Source: Corynebacterium ciconiae DSM 44920
GTDB lineage: Bacteria > Actinomycetota > Actinomycetes > Mycobacteriales > Mycobacteriaceae
Assembly: GCF_030440575.1 (NCBI RefSeq)
Contig: NZ_CP047189.1
Span: 1,240,001-1,304,000, forward strand
Direction of reading: 5' to 3'
DNA length: 64,000 bases
Of this stretch, positions 32,781 to 41,773 are shown in pieces; positions within the stretch are counted from its first letter, which is position 1; every line of letters starts with the position of its first letter. The notes beneath the pieces were generated by a model. That model was not told the DNA's origin, did no database searches, and worked only from the letters and a program-made list of their open reading frames with translations. The translations under genes and the position numbers were made by a program.

Positions 32781-33425
32781 TCATTCTCCTTTAAGTTTGT
32801 GGGATATTTGTAACAATTTGTTAAAGGCTTTTTCGCAAGCTTCATAGTTGCGCGCCACGGGCAACGAGCTGGAATACACGACTGATAGTCTTCCTTTATC
32901 GGTATAAGATCCAGCTCCACATTCCGCGAAAACTTCGTCCCCCAAGCTAAATGTATGAACCTTAGGATCAAAAGATGAGTTCTCTTTTGAGATAAGGGTG
33001 ACACGAGCGGCTAACTCCTCCAGCGAATGTCTGTCTTGGGAGACCAAGTAGATACCTGAAGTATCCGAGGAGTCGTAGTAGGAGCAAGGTTCCATGTCTT
33101 CGAATAGCCCCTGTGGAATATGCCGACCAGGTACGAGATCAAGTTCCTCCAGCTGCTCGGAAGAAAGTTGATCGCAAGGCGACCCAAGTGAAAAATCAGC
33201 CGCCTCGTGATCAAACTTCTCGGGTGTTGCTTCGAACCACTCCGGTAATTGCGAGGCCTCTCCCCCGCCCTCGGTCGATGTCTCGGCGTTCGCTTGGTGT
33301 GATTGGTCTGTGTCGTCCAGGTCTCCTGCCTTGTTGGTGCAGCCGGTGACGATGAGACAGGCGCAGGCCACTGCCGCGACCCCGGCGTGATGGGGGCGTG
33401 AAGGGTGGCGTCGATAAGTCTTCAT
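32781..33425 (-). CDS. DUF3558-like lipoprotein
   Basis: A 214-residue lipoprotein. The signal peptide with lipobox is AAVACACLIVTGC-TNKAG, modified Cys near residue 29. After an acidic Ser/Thr-rich linker, the domain shows features of actinobacterial DUF3558: SLGSPCDQLSSEQLEELDL, then MEPCSYYDS, and the later ECGAG and YEACEKAF segments with paired cysteines. GGAGGAGACCC precedes the ATG. It is translationally coupled to the PPE-like gene, and the pair is probably one functional unit at the cell surface. GC is lower than in flanking cob genes. A GTCGATAAG copy spans codons 3-6. Confidence 0.75.
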   Translation of the reverse strand: MKTYRRHPSRPHHAGVAAVACACLIVTGCTNKAGDLDDTDQSHQANAETSTEGGGEASQLPEWFEATPEKFDHEAADFSLGSPCDQLSSEQLEELDLVPGRHIPQGLFEDMEPCSYYDSSDTSGIYLVSQDRHSLEELAARVTLISKENSSFDPKVHTFSLGDEVFAECGAGSYTDKGRLSVVYSSSLPVARNYEACEKAFNKLLQISHKLKGE

Positions 33426-34282
33426 GGGTCTCCTCCCAGTGGGTGTGTCCTTGGCACTAAGAGTTAATCAGTCCATATAGTTTTGCAGTGCAACTCACTA
33501 GGTTTACCGCCGTGAGGGGTGGCGAAGCGGCGGACGAGACAACATCCCCCGAGGTCGTCTCTTCGCCCCTTCGCCACGTTGTCGCAGCCCCCATGCTGTG
33601 GGTGTGAGGCGACATGGCGCGTCGGCCCAAGCGACCCCTGTGCGTGGGCGCGCAGCCAGTGCTGCCCTGAGGTTGCGACGCCACGATGCGCTTTCCGTCC
33701 ACATGGTGGGCGGTTGCGGGTATGCAATGGCGTTCGCGTGCTTGGAACGTGACCTGTCTAGTGCCAAAGATGGCGAACAGGAAGGACAATCCCAAGCGGG
33801 CACCGTGGTTGGTGGCAGCAACCATCGAGGTCACAGCCGTCTTCAGACTTGCAGTGTCGCCATGATGACGGCGCGTGGCCGCCGCATAACTCTGCTGCGT
33901 AGTAGCACCATGAATCATGGATGCTTCATTCCCCCTTAGTCTGGGTAGCCGGCTGTGATTACTCGTCCACAGTGCTGGAATACAGTGTGGTTACGAACTC
34001 ACGCCTAATATCCAGCCGCCATGGCTTGGCGGAGGTCTAAGCATGGGCTCACAAGGGTTAGACGTAGCCGGGGTAGACACAGGTTCCCCTAGCCCGATTC
34101 GGGGGTGGCTTGGCGAAGTATATGCAGAGAAAAGCCCCTCTCTCCCGCCCTGGCATGCGGTGTGGGATGAGAGGAGCTGTGGCTGGGGTGCTGCATCGAT
34201 ATCAGGCGGTGGCGGAGGCAGAGTTACCCGACTCCTGCAGCCGGTGCATCGACAGTGCTACCGAACTGGCAAGGGTGATGTA
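33426..34282. other. 857-base gap between DUF3558 gene and cobK
   Basis: I see no convincing gene. An open frame at 33457-33918 (minus, 153 codons, MIHGATTQQS...) lies just upstream of the lipoprotein gene, but its product has no recognisable features and an overlapping frame is equally open. A 6-bp hairpin CCGCCA / TGGCGG lies at 34016-34032. The region could be decayed flanking DNA of the inserted pair. Confidence 0.45.
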
Positions 34283-35020
34283 CTAGACCAACCTGGCTTC
34301 GCGCATGGCATCGGAGGCGTTATCCACCACGATCACGGTAGATCCGCCGGGTAGGGGTGGTCGTTCGATCATCACCACGTCGATGCCGAGTTCGCGGGCG
34401 GCATCAAGCTTGGCGCGAGTGTAGGAGCCTCCGGAGTTCTTGGTCACTACCGCGTCGATCTGGTTGCCGATCATGAGCTTTTTCTCGCCGGCGATGTCGA
34501 AGGGGCCGCGGTCAAGAAGCACCCGGTGCCGTGGTGGTAGTTGCACCTCAGGCGGGTCTACGCAGCGGATTACGTAGAGGTTATGGGCGTCGCTGGCAAA
34601 GGGGGCCAGTTTTTGGCGCCCAATGGTGAGCAGGATGTGCGAGTAGTCGCGGGCGACGAGGCTGGCGGCTTCGTCGACGCTGGCGACGGAGTGCCAGCGA
34701 TCCCGTGGCTGGGGAGTCCAGCCGGGCCGGTGCAGAGCAATGAGAGGGCAGCCAGTGGCACGGCTCGCCTCTGCCGCGGATTCGCTGATGCGCTCGGCAA
34801 AGGGGTGGGTGGCATCGATGAGGACATCGATGTCGTTGCTCACGATCCACTGGGCTAGCCCCGCCGGGCCGCCGAAACCACCGATGCGCACCATGCCCAC
34901 CGGCAGCGTAGGGTTAGCCACGCGGCCTGCAAGGGAGGTTGTGACCTCCCAGTTTTCTGCGAACATGCGCTTGGCTAGGTCGCGGGCCTCAGAGGTGCCG
35001 CCGAGAATCAGTGCACGCAT
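34283..35020 (-). CDS. cobK: precorrin-6A reductase
   Basis: A 245-residue NADPH-dependent enzyme that reduces precorrin-6A to precorrin-6B (dihydro form). Evidence: MRALILGGTSEARDLAKRM at the start, DVLIDATHPFAERISESAAE, and the late VVTKNSGGSYTRAKLDAARE signature. It overlaps the end of cobM by 13 bases, and so is the last gene of the pepQ-SDR-cobL-cobM-cobK run. The length is normal for CobK. Nothing is odd about it apart from the non-cob insertion separating it from cobIJ. Confidence 0.96.
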   Translation of the reverse strand: MRALILGGTSEARDLAKRMFAENWEVTTSLAGRVANPTLPVGMVRIGGFGGPAGLAQWIVSNDIDVLIDATHPFAERISESAAEASRATGCPLIALHRPGWTPQPRDRWHSVASVDEAASLVARDYSHILLTIGRQKLAPFASDAHNLYVIRCVDPPEVQLPPRHRVLLDRGPFDIAGEKKLMIGNQIDAVVTKNSGGSYTRAKLDAARELGIDVVMIERPPLPGGSTVIVVDNASDAMREARLV

Positions 35021-35778
35021 GGAATGGTCCTTCCGTGCTCATCGCGGGGACGGTCATCGGAGTACAAGAAGGAGTCAGGAAATTGCTCCGCAGCAAGGAC
35101 CTCACCGACGATAATCATGGCAGTGCGGGTAATTCCTGCGTCATGGATGGCGGAGGCGATCGTCGATAAGCGACCGCGCACAATCTGCTCCTCGGGGCGG
35201 GAGGCATAGGCCACCACGGCCACGGGGCAGTCACCGTAGTAGGGCGTGAGAGTGTCCACGACCTCATCGATTGCGTGCGCGGCCAAGTGAATACACAGCG
35301 TCGTGCCGGTGCGAGCGAAATTCTCCAACTGCTCGCCCTCGGGCATCTGGCTAGCGCGGCCATTGATGCGGGTGAGCACCACGGACTGGCCCACGGTGGG
35401 CACCGTGAGCTCATGGCCTAGGCTTGCAGCTGCGGCGGCAAAGGAGGGAACGCCGGGCACGATCTCGTAGTCGATGCCACGATCACTCAAGCGGCGGGCT
35501 TGCTCCGCGAGCGCCGAGTACACGCTGGGGTCCCCGGATTGCAGCCGAGCCACATCCTTACCTTCGTTGTGGGCGCGCTCGATTACCTCCATGATGCTAT
35601 CGAGTGGCATGCGCGCAGTGTTGATCACTTCCGCGCCCTCTGGGGTGTGCTCGAGCACCTCCTCAGGCACGATGCTGCCGGCGTAGAGGCACACGGGGCA
35701 GCGTCGGATCAGGGCGTCGGCCCTGAGCGTGAGAAGATCGGCGGCACCGGGGCCGGCACCAATGAAGTAGACAGTCAT
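35008..35778 (-). CDS. cobM: precorrin-4 C11-methyltransferase
   Basis: A 256-residue SAM-dependent corrin methyltransferase that methylates precorrin-4 at C11. Seen: VYFIGAGPGAADLLTLRADA at the N-terminus, PVCLYAGSIVPEEVLEHTP, VARLQSGDPSVYSALAEQ and IVPGVPSFAAAAASLG. The start is the ATG of MTVYFIG; in-frame codons upstream belong to the cobL end. It lies 13 bases after the cobL stop and overlaps cobK. A copy of the GTCGATAAG word (35161-35172) falls here in a third reading frame (RLSTI). Confidence 0.96.
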   Translation of the reverse strand: MTVYFIGAGPGAADLLTLRADALIRRCPVCLYAGSIVPEEVLEHTPEGAEVINTARMPLDSIMEVIERAHNEGKDVARLQSGDPSVYSALAEQARRLSDRGIDYEIVPGVPSFAAAAASLGHELTVPTVGQSVVLTRINGRASQMPEGEQLENFARTGTTLCIHLAAHAIDEVVDTLTPYYGDCPVAVVAYASRPEEQIVRGRLSTIASAIHDAGITRTAMIIVGEVLAAEQFPDSFLYSDDRPRDEHGRTIPCVH

Positions 35779-35791
35779 GGGCTCGTTCTTT

Positions 35792-36970
35792 CTATTTGTG
35801 GATGCGCCACTGCCATACAGGATAGGCCGGCTTGTAGGCGGTAAAGGAACCGATGGTGGTTTCGTTTTCAATTGCGATACGCCGCAAACATCCGCCGTAG
35901 CGTTGTTTCAACTGCCACAGCTTCTCGACGCTCTCCGCAGTCACAGCGTTAGCCACCAGCCGACCTCCCGGGCGCAGCGCCTCCCAAGCCGCCTCCCACA
36001 CTCCCTCGTGGGTGAGTCCACCGCCGATGAAGATGCAGTCGGGAGAGTCACTACGCAGCAGAGCCTCAGGGGCCGCGCCGCTGATCTTAAGCTGGGGCAC
36101 GCCGAGCGCCCGGGCATTAGCGGCAATGCGCTGTACACGCTCGGGATGGCTTTCGAAAACGCGGGCGCGATTGCGGGGATCCAGCCGGAGCCACTCGATG
36201 CTAATTGAACCGGAACCGCCACCGATATCCCACAGCAGCTCGCCGGGAACGGGTGCGAGAGCACACACCGTGAGGGCTCGAATGTCCTGCTTGGTGAGCT
36301 GCCCATCGTTCTCATAGTGGTGGTCGCTCAGCCCTGGGGCCAGAGAGCGGCCAGCGCGCGCCGGCGGCTCCACCGCGATCACGGCAAGATCGCTATTCAG
36401 CGCTGGAGGCTGGGCGGCGGTGCCGGTGGTGATGCACTCAGCGTCCGAGCCGAGATCAGCAAGAACCGTCACGGTAGCCTCCCCCAGCCCGCGGGCATCA
36501 AGATAGTCGCAGACCTGCGCTGCGGATGAGCGATTGCGGCCAAGCACAAGGAAAGGCCGGGCCTGATCTACCAGCACCCCGATGGCATCGACCTCCCCGG
36601 TGACCAGCGAGGTATGGTCAGTCTCTTGGTGCGCCCAGCCGAGTCGCGCACAGGCCAAGGCGAATGAAGACACAGCTGGGTAGATCCTCAGCTGCGCCTC
36701 GGGCACCTCGCGGCGCAAGGTGCTGGCAATACCGTGAAAGAGCGGATCGCCGCTAGCTAGCACGGCCACCCGCTTCCCAGAAAGCTCGGCGATTATGCCT
36801 GGCAGCGCGGGCACTAGAGGTGAAGGCCATGGCCGGGTTGTGGGGGCGTCGACGAGGGCAAGCTGCCTGGGCGAGCCCAGCACCACCTCGGCGGTGCTGA
36901 GAGCAGAACGCGCCGCTGGACTCAGGGAGCTGAGCCCTTCCGCGCCAATACCGATGACATCAATGATCAC
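35792..36970 (-). CDS. cobL: precorrin-6Y C5,15-methyltransferase (decarboxylating)
   Basis: A 392-residue bifunctional enzyme. The N-terminal CobE/CbiE-type tetrapyrrole methylase half has IDVIGIGAEGLSSLSPAAR and VAVLASGDPLFHGIASTL. The C-terminal CbiT-type half has LTKQDIRALTVCALAPVPGE and the SAM motif LLWDIGGGSGSISIEW. Both methylations at C5 and C15 and the C12 side-chain decarboxylation are expected. The start is uncertain: GTG at 36970 (VIIDVIGIG) gives the normal N-terminus, with weak ribosome-binding signals; no ATG is suitable. It begins 19 bases after the SDR gene stop. Confidence 0.95.
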   Translation of the reverse strand: MIIDVIGIGAEGLSSLSPAARSALSTAEVVLGSPRQLALVDAPTTRPWPSPLVPALPGIIAELSGKRVAVLASGDPLFHGIASTLRREVPEAQLRIYPAVSSFALACARLGWAHQETDHTSLVTGEVDAIGVLVDQARPFLVLGRNRSSAAQVCDYLDARGLGEATVTVLADLGSDAECITTGTAAQPPALNSDLAVIAVEPPARAGRSLAPGLSDHHYENDGQLTKQDIRALTVCALAPVPGELLWDIGGGSGSISIEWLRLDPRNRARVFESHPERVQRIAANARALGVPQLKISGAAPEALLRSDSPDCIFIGGGLTHEGVWEAAWEALRPGGRLVANAVTAESVEKLWQLKQRYGGCLRRIAIENETTIGSFTAYKPAYPVWQWRIHK

Positions 36971-36989
36971 TATGAGCTCAACGCCTTTC

Positions 36990-37709
36990 TTAACGCGGCA
37001 TCCGCCGCCACACCGGGCGGGGAACGCACGACATGATCCACGCCAACACCCGCAGCCGAGCAGGAATCCACACCGTGGCACTGCGCCCGCGGGCGGCAAG
37101 CACCGCTTCGGCCACCTGCGCCGGGGCAGATGACAGCGGCGCTGGAGTCATGCCCGTGGTCATTGACCCGATCACGAAACCTGGGCGGGCTGTGAGCAGG
37201 TGCACGTCCGTGCCATGAAGACGGTCGGTGAGTCCCTGACAAAATGCATCTAACCCCGCTTTGGTGGAGCCATATACATAGTTGGCTCGCCGCGCCCGCC
37301 AGCCGGCAATGGAGGAAAACGCATAGATTGTGCCAGAGCGCATCACATCGGCCAGCACGGTGAGCATGGATACCTGTGCCACATAGTCGATGTGGGCGAT
37401 CTCGGCGGCGTGCTGTTCATCCCGCTCGGCGCGGTGTTGATCGCCGAGGATACCGAAAGCCACGATCGCGTCGGTGATCGCCGCTCCCCCAGCCTGCTCG
37501 ACGACCCGGCGGTGAGAGTCACCATCTGTCGCGTCGAAGGCAATAATGCTGACGCTCTCAGCACCGTGGGCGCGCAGCTTCTCGGCCACCGGCTCCATCG
37601 TCTCCGGCGAACGACCCGCCAGAATCACCGGCCGGCCGGGGCAGAGCCGAAGCGCGATCTCCCCGCCAATATCGGAGGTGCCGCCAAGCAGCAAAATCGG
37701 AGAAGACAT
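36990..37709 (-). CDS. short-chain dehydrogenase/reductase (DprE2-like)
   Basis: A 239-residue SDR. The nucleotide motif is LLLGGTSDIGGEIALRL (residues 6-22), the catalytic residues are Ser132/133 in FSSIAGWRA and Tyr146-x3-Lys150 in YVYGSTKAG. GGTSDIG and the overall layout recall DprE2, the decaprenyl-phospho-2-keto-ribose reductase of arabinan synthesis, but a paralogue is equally possible because no DprE1 gene is nearby. Its start codon overlaps the stop of the M24 peptidase gene by one base, and cobL follows after 19 bases, so it is embedded in the cob operon without a clear link to corrin chemistry. Confidence 0.85.
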   Translation of the reverse strand: MSSPILLLGGTSDIGGEIALRLCPGRPVILAGRSPETMEPVAEKLRAHGAESVSIIAFDATDGDSHRRVVEQAGGAAITDAIVAFGILGDQHRAERDEQHAAEIAHIDYVAQVSMLTVLADVMRSGTIYAFSSIAGWRARRANYVYGSTKAGLDAFCQGLTDRLHGTDVHLLTARPGFVIGSMTTGMTPAPLSSAPAQVAEAVLAARGRSATVWIPARLRVLAWIMSCVPRPVWRRMPR

Positions 37710-38824
37710 TAGTGATCCTCTGGGTGCGCGCCGGAGCTATCTGGGTAGAGACTCCTCGGGCGGGTGTTGAGCACCCGCACGCCATCGTCATCGACTGCCA
37801 CGATGTCCTCGATACGCGCGCCAAAGCGACCGCGCAGATAAATACCCGGCTCCACGGAAAAGCACATGCCAGGGCGCACGGGAAGATCGTTGCCGGCGAT
37901 GATGAAGGGCTGCTCGTGCACCTCGAGCCCAATGCCGTGGCCGGTGCGGTGGAAGAACGCATCCCCGTATCCGGCGGCCTCAATGATCTCCCTAGCGGCG
38001 GCATCGATCTCGGCGGCGGTGACCCCCGGGGTGATGGCGGCAACGGCGGCGCGTTGGGCTTGTTCGAGCACCGCATACATCTCGGCCACCTCGGGCTCGA
38101 TCTGGCCCACTGCATAGGTGCGGGTGCAGTCGGAGTGATAGCCGCTGGGCATCGTGCCGCCGATGTCTACTACCACGATGTCGCCAGCGCGAAGAGTGCG
38201 CTCGGAGAAGCTATGGTGCGGATTCGCCCCGTTGGGCCCCGAGCCCACGATAACGAAGTCCACGCTGCTGTGGCCGGCGTCAAGGATGAGCTTATGCAGC
38301 TGATCGGCGATAGCACGTTCGCTCACCCCTTCCTGTAGCAGCGCCGGCACCTGGGCGTGCACCGCGTCAATCGCGCCGGCGGCCTCGGCGAGCCATGCGA
38401 TCTCGGCGGCGTCTTTAACCACGCTGAGCTCGGGCAAGACGCTATCGACGCCGTGGATCTCACGGTCCATAAAGTGCGCTGCATGAGACAGCGGCATCTG
38501 CTCGCTGAGCGCGAGCGGTGCCCGAGGATCGGCAGCAGAAAGGGCCTGTTTGACCATCTCGTAGGGATCCTGCCCATCCAGCCAGCCACGAACGGGCAGA
38601 AAACTGGGAGCCTCGTGCGCATCCACCTCAGGGATCACGAGCACCGGATCTCCGTGCGCGGGAATGACCAACGCGCTCAGCCGTTCATGGGTGTCGAGGG
38701 CCTTAGCGGTGAAGAAACGAAACTCCCGTCCCGGGCTGGCCACCAGCCCGGCGAACCCACTATCGGCCAAGAGTCGCTGGGCGCGTTGAATACGTGCCGA
38801 ATAATCAATACTCACTATGAGCAT
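37709..38824 (-). CDS. pepQ: M24-family Xaa-Pro peptidase
   Basis: A 371-residue metallopeptidase of the aminopeptidase P/prolidase family. N-terminal creatinase-like domain (residues 1-130), then the pita-bread fold with metal ligands in VVDIGGTMPSGYHSDCTRTY, FFHRTGHGIGLEVHEQPF, CFSVEPGIYLRGRFGARIED. It should cleave Xaa-Pro dipeptides or N-terminal Xaa-Pro bonds in the cytoplasm. The start may be ATG 38824 or GTG 38815, since GGAAGG lies very close to the ATG. It heads the run that continues into the SDR gene and cobL. It does not itself belong to corrin synthesis. Confidence 0.92.
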   Translation of the reverse strand: MLIVSIDYSARIQRAQRLLADSGFAGLVASPGREFRFFTAKALDTHERLSALVIPAHGDPVLVIPEVDAHEAPSFLPVRGWLDGQDPYEMVKQALSAADPRAPLALSEQMPLSHAAHFMDREIHGVDSVLPELSVVKDAAEIAWLAEAAGAIDAVHAQVPALLQEGVSERAIADQLHKLILDAGHSSVDFVIVGSGPNGANPHHSFSERTLRAGDIVVVDIGGTMPSGYHSDCTRTYAVGQIEPEVAEMYAVLEQAQRAAVAAITPGVTAAEIDAAAREIIEAAGYGDAFFHRTGHGIGLEVHEQPFIIAGNDLPVRPGMCFSVEPGIYLRGRFGARIEDIVAVDDDGVRVLNTRPRSLYPDSSGAHPEDH

Positions 38825-38912
38825 TCACCTTCCTTAGTGTTTTCGTGCCTATCCACTTCTGCCGCGGTGTGGGGACCTTCCCAACTTTAGGCTGCTCTAG
38901 GCTGTGGGTGGT

Positions 38913-41714
38913 TTAGGCACCCACTGCTACCACGCCGCGGCGCATCGCATCGATGGCCTGCCGTGCTGCCCGCTTGGTGTCATCGTTGTAGCCGGTTGTG
39001 CGCACCTGCTCGAGCAGATCCGCTACCTGGCGCACTTGGCGTACGAAGTCTCCGGGGGTGAGTTCGGCTCCACATTCCTGGGCGGCAGCGAGGCAATAAT
39101 CCAGCGGGGCGCCCGCAGTCCACTGGTGGATCGCCAGCGCGAAGGAAGCATCCGGCATCGCGGTCTGATCCAGCTGGTGGCGTCGTTCATCCACAATCAG
39201 CTCATCCCACACCCGCACAGTGCCGTCGATAGCTGCGGCCAGCTCATCGGTGGGTGCTTGAGGCGTGCCCTGACTGGGCTTGCGGTTGTCGAAACTGGCG
39301 CAGCTCGCCGCGCCCGCCAATTCCGCAGGATCGAGCCCATCCCAAATCCCGCGCCGCAGACACTGCGCTACCAGCAGATCGGATTCGCTATGAATCTGGG
39401 CGAGCTTCTCACCCTCTTCAGCCACCACGGGCTCCTGACTGCCCTCAGCGAGCTCCATATAGTCCAGCTCCGTGAGTAGACCGAGTATCCGGTCGAACTT
39501 CTTGCCCAAGCTATCCGTGGCGGTATCGATGCGCGTGCGTAGCTTATCGACGCTACGCTGCGCCTTGGCTGCCTCCATGGCGATGGACACCAGGTGCTCA
39601 CGCTCTGGATAACGGTGGGCTGGGTGCTCCGTAAGCTCCGCTCTGAGAGCATTGACCTTTTTGTTCGGCCGGCTGCGCACCCGCATGCGCTTGGGGCGGG
39701 CGAAGCCACCGTGGCGGAGCTGCCCCGCTAGCTGGCTGCGCTGTTTCTTAGAGGCCTTGCCGTGCACAACCGACCGTGGCAGGCGCATGGATCCAAGACG
39801 TTCAGGTGCCATGCCTACCGCCTCGGCGTCGATACGCCCGAGCCACCCGCTTTCAAGCAGCACCAGCGGAGCTGGGTTATTGGCAAAGCGAGCTTTTTCA
39901 ATCACGACCGCCAACAGAGGCTTTTTCTGGCCCGGTACGGCGATGACCTCGCCCACCTCAAGCCGGCGCAGAGTGGTTTCCGCTTCGTTAAAGCGATCGA
40001 GCAGCGCGCTACGCTTGGCCTGCTTTTCTTCCTCGCTCAGCCGCCGCCGCAGTGCAGCATAATCGCTGAGCTGGCGGGCCGCCTCCTCTAATGGGGTATC
40101 AAGTTCAACCCCTTCGAGGGCTTGCTCGAGCACGGCGTACGCCTCCTCGAGGCGTTTTTCGGCCCGTTGGAGATTGCGCACCTCCTCCACCACCGTGCCA
40201 TCGGCTTGAAACTGGGCGAAGGATTGCTCGATGAGCGTCAGTGCCGCCTCGTAGCCTTGAGTGGCCACCAGATTGACGCTCATGTTGTAGCCGGGCTCGA
40301 AGGTGGAGTTCAGCGGATACGTCCGAGTGGATGCAAGTCCTGCAACTTGGTGAGGATCCATCGCCGGCTGCCACAGAACAACCGCGTTGCCCACAGTATC
40401 GATTCCACGGCGACCGGCGCGGCCGGTGAGCTGGGTGTATTGGCCTGGAGTGAGGTCCACATGGCCTTCTCCGTCGAACTTGACCAGCTTTTCCAACACC
40501 ACGGTGCGTGCCGGCATATTGATGCCTAGGGCGAGGGTTTCGGTAGCAAAGATCGCCTTGAGAAGCCCCCGAGAGAAGAGATCCTCCACAATGTGGCGAA
40601 AGGCCGGCAGCATGCCTGCGTGGTGGGCGGCGAAGCCTCGCACTAAGGCCTGCTTCCAGCGTCGGAACTGCAGCACTTCGAGATCGTCGGCGGGGATATC
40701 GGCCACCCCAGCATCCACCGCTGCTGCGATTTCTTCTGCCTCGCTGTCCTCGGTGAGAATCAGCTTCGAACGCAGGCACTGGTGCAGGGCGCCATCGCAG
40801 CCTGCACGGGAGAAAATGAAGGTGATCGCAGGCAGCATGTCATGATCTTGCAGCACCCGCAGAACCTCAGGGCGAGCGAGCGGCCGATAAGCATCCTGGG
40901 AGCGGGTCTGGCCCGAACGCCTCGCTGAGCGTGCGGGGGCGCCACGGGAGCTGGCGCGATCACGAAAGGAGCCGGAACGCGGAGCCGCAGGAGTATCAGC
41001 GCGGGTTTCCAGCTTGGTGATCTTCTCCACCAATCCTCGGTTAACCTCGGGATCTTCTGCGCCATCTCCTTTTTCGAAGAGAGGAAAGAGTCGACGGCCC
41101 ACCAGCATCCATTGATCGAGCGGAACGGGACGCCTATCGGTCACGATCACATCGGTATCGCCGCGCACGGTGCGCATCCATTCGCCGAACTCCTCGGAGT
41201 TCGACACGGTGGCAGACAACCCGATCACACTCACCCACTCGGCCAAGTTGAGGATCACCTCCTCCCACACCGCGCCTCGGGAACGATCGGCGAGGAAGTG
41301 GATTTCATCCATCACCACATAGCCCAGCCGGTCGAGCGCCGGAGACTCGGCGTAGAGCATGTTGCGCAGCACCTCGGTCGTCATTACCAGAATGTCTGCC
41401 GAGCCATTGATTGAGACATCCCCGGTGAGCAGCCCCACTTCTTCTTCGCCATGAATAGCCACGAGGTCGTGGTATTTCTGATTGCTCAAGGCTTTGATTG
41501 GGGTGGTGTAAAAGCATTTGGTGCCGCGTGCCAGCGCGAGTGACACCGCAAACTCCCCCACGATGGTTTTACCGGCGCCAGTGGGTGCGCAAACGAGCAC
41601 TCCTCGCCCAGCCTCCACCGCCGTGCAGCCTTCTACTTGGAAATCATCGAGTTCAAATCCGAGTTCCGAGGTGAATACTGCTAAATGAGACAAGGGATCA
41701 ATCTGTAGCGCCAT
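38913..41714 (-). CDS. helY: Ski2/Mtr4-type superfamily 2 helicase (HelY)
   Basis: A 933-residue DExH helicase. Motifs: Walker A VLVCAPTGAGKT (about residues 40-51), YTTPIKALSNQKYHDL, DEIH in YVMDEIHFLADRSRG, and QLTGRAGRRGID. Between the helicase core and C-terminus lies a coiled region (EEVRNLQRAEKRLEEAYAVL) and an SKI2-type C-terminal domain. Such proteins are widespread in actinobacteria and are thought to act on RNA. The gene ends the arc-pafC-tat run; it starts 59 bases after the tatC stop. Start: ATG of MALQIDP. The linker around residues 255-290 is Arg/Ser-rich (RDRASSRGAPARSARRSGQ). Confidence 0.94.
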   Translation of the reverse strand: MALQIDPLSHLAVFTSELGFELDDFQVEGCTAVEAGRGVLVCAPTGAGKTIVGEFAVSLALARGTKCFYTTPIKALSNQKYHDLVAIHGEEEVGLLTGDVSINGSADILVMTTEVLRNMLYAESPALDRLGYVVMDEIHFLADRSRGAVWEEVILNLAEWVSVIGLSATVSNSEEFGEWMRTVRGDTDVIVTDRRPVPLDQWMLVGRRLFPLFEKGDGAEDPEVNRGLVEKITKLETRADTPAAPRSGSFRDRASSRGAPARSARRSGQTRSQDAYRPLARPEVLRVLQDHDMLPAITFIFSRAGCDGALHQCLRSKLILTEDSEAEEIAAAVDAGVADIPADDLEVLQFRRWKQALVRGFAAHHAGMLPAFRHIVEDLFSRGLLKAIFATETLALGINMPARTVVLEKLVKFDGEGHVDLTPGQYTQLTGRAGRRGIDTVGNAVVLWQPAMDPHQVAGLASTRTYPLNSTFEPGYNMSVNLVATQGYEAALTLIEQSFAQFQADGTVVEEVRNLQRAEKRLEEAYAVLEQALEGVELDTPLEEAARQLSDYAALRRRLSEEEKQAKRSALLDRFNEAETTLRRLEVGEVIAVPGQKKPLLAVVIEKARFANNPAPLVLLESGWLGRIDAEAVGMAPERLGSMRLPRSVVHGKASKKQRSQLAGQLRHGGFARPKRMRVRSRPNKKVNALRAELTEHPAHRYPEREHLVSIAMEAAKAQRSVDKLRTRIDTATDSLGKKFDRILGLLTELDYMELAEGSQEPVVAEEGEKLAQIHSESDLLVAQCLRRGIWDGLDPAELAGAASCASFDNRKPSQGTPQAPTDELAAAIDGTVRVWDELIVDERRHQLDQTAMPDASFALAIHQWTAGAPLDYCLAAAQECGAELTPGDFVRQVRQVADLLEQVRTTGYNDDTKRAARQAIDAMRRGVVAVGA

Positions 41715-41773
41715 GCACCCCACTTTAAGGCATGGCCTAGACACTAGCCGCGCGCCCCTACTACTGGCTGCAG

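Noticed and set aside
33457..33918. 153-codon minus-strand frame just before the DUF3558 gene
   Set aside because: Tempting because of position and a possible GGGGAAT upstream, but the product has no motif and overlapping frames are equally open. Kept only as a note.
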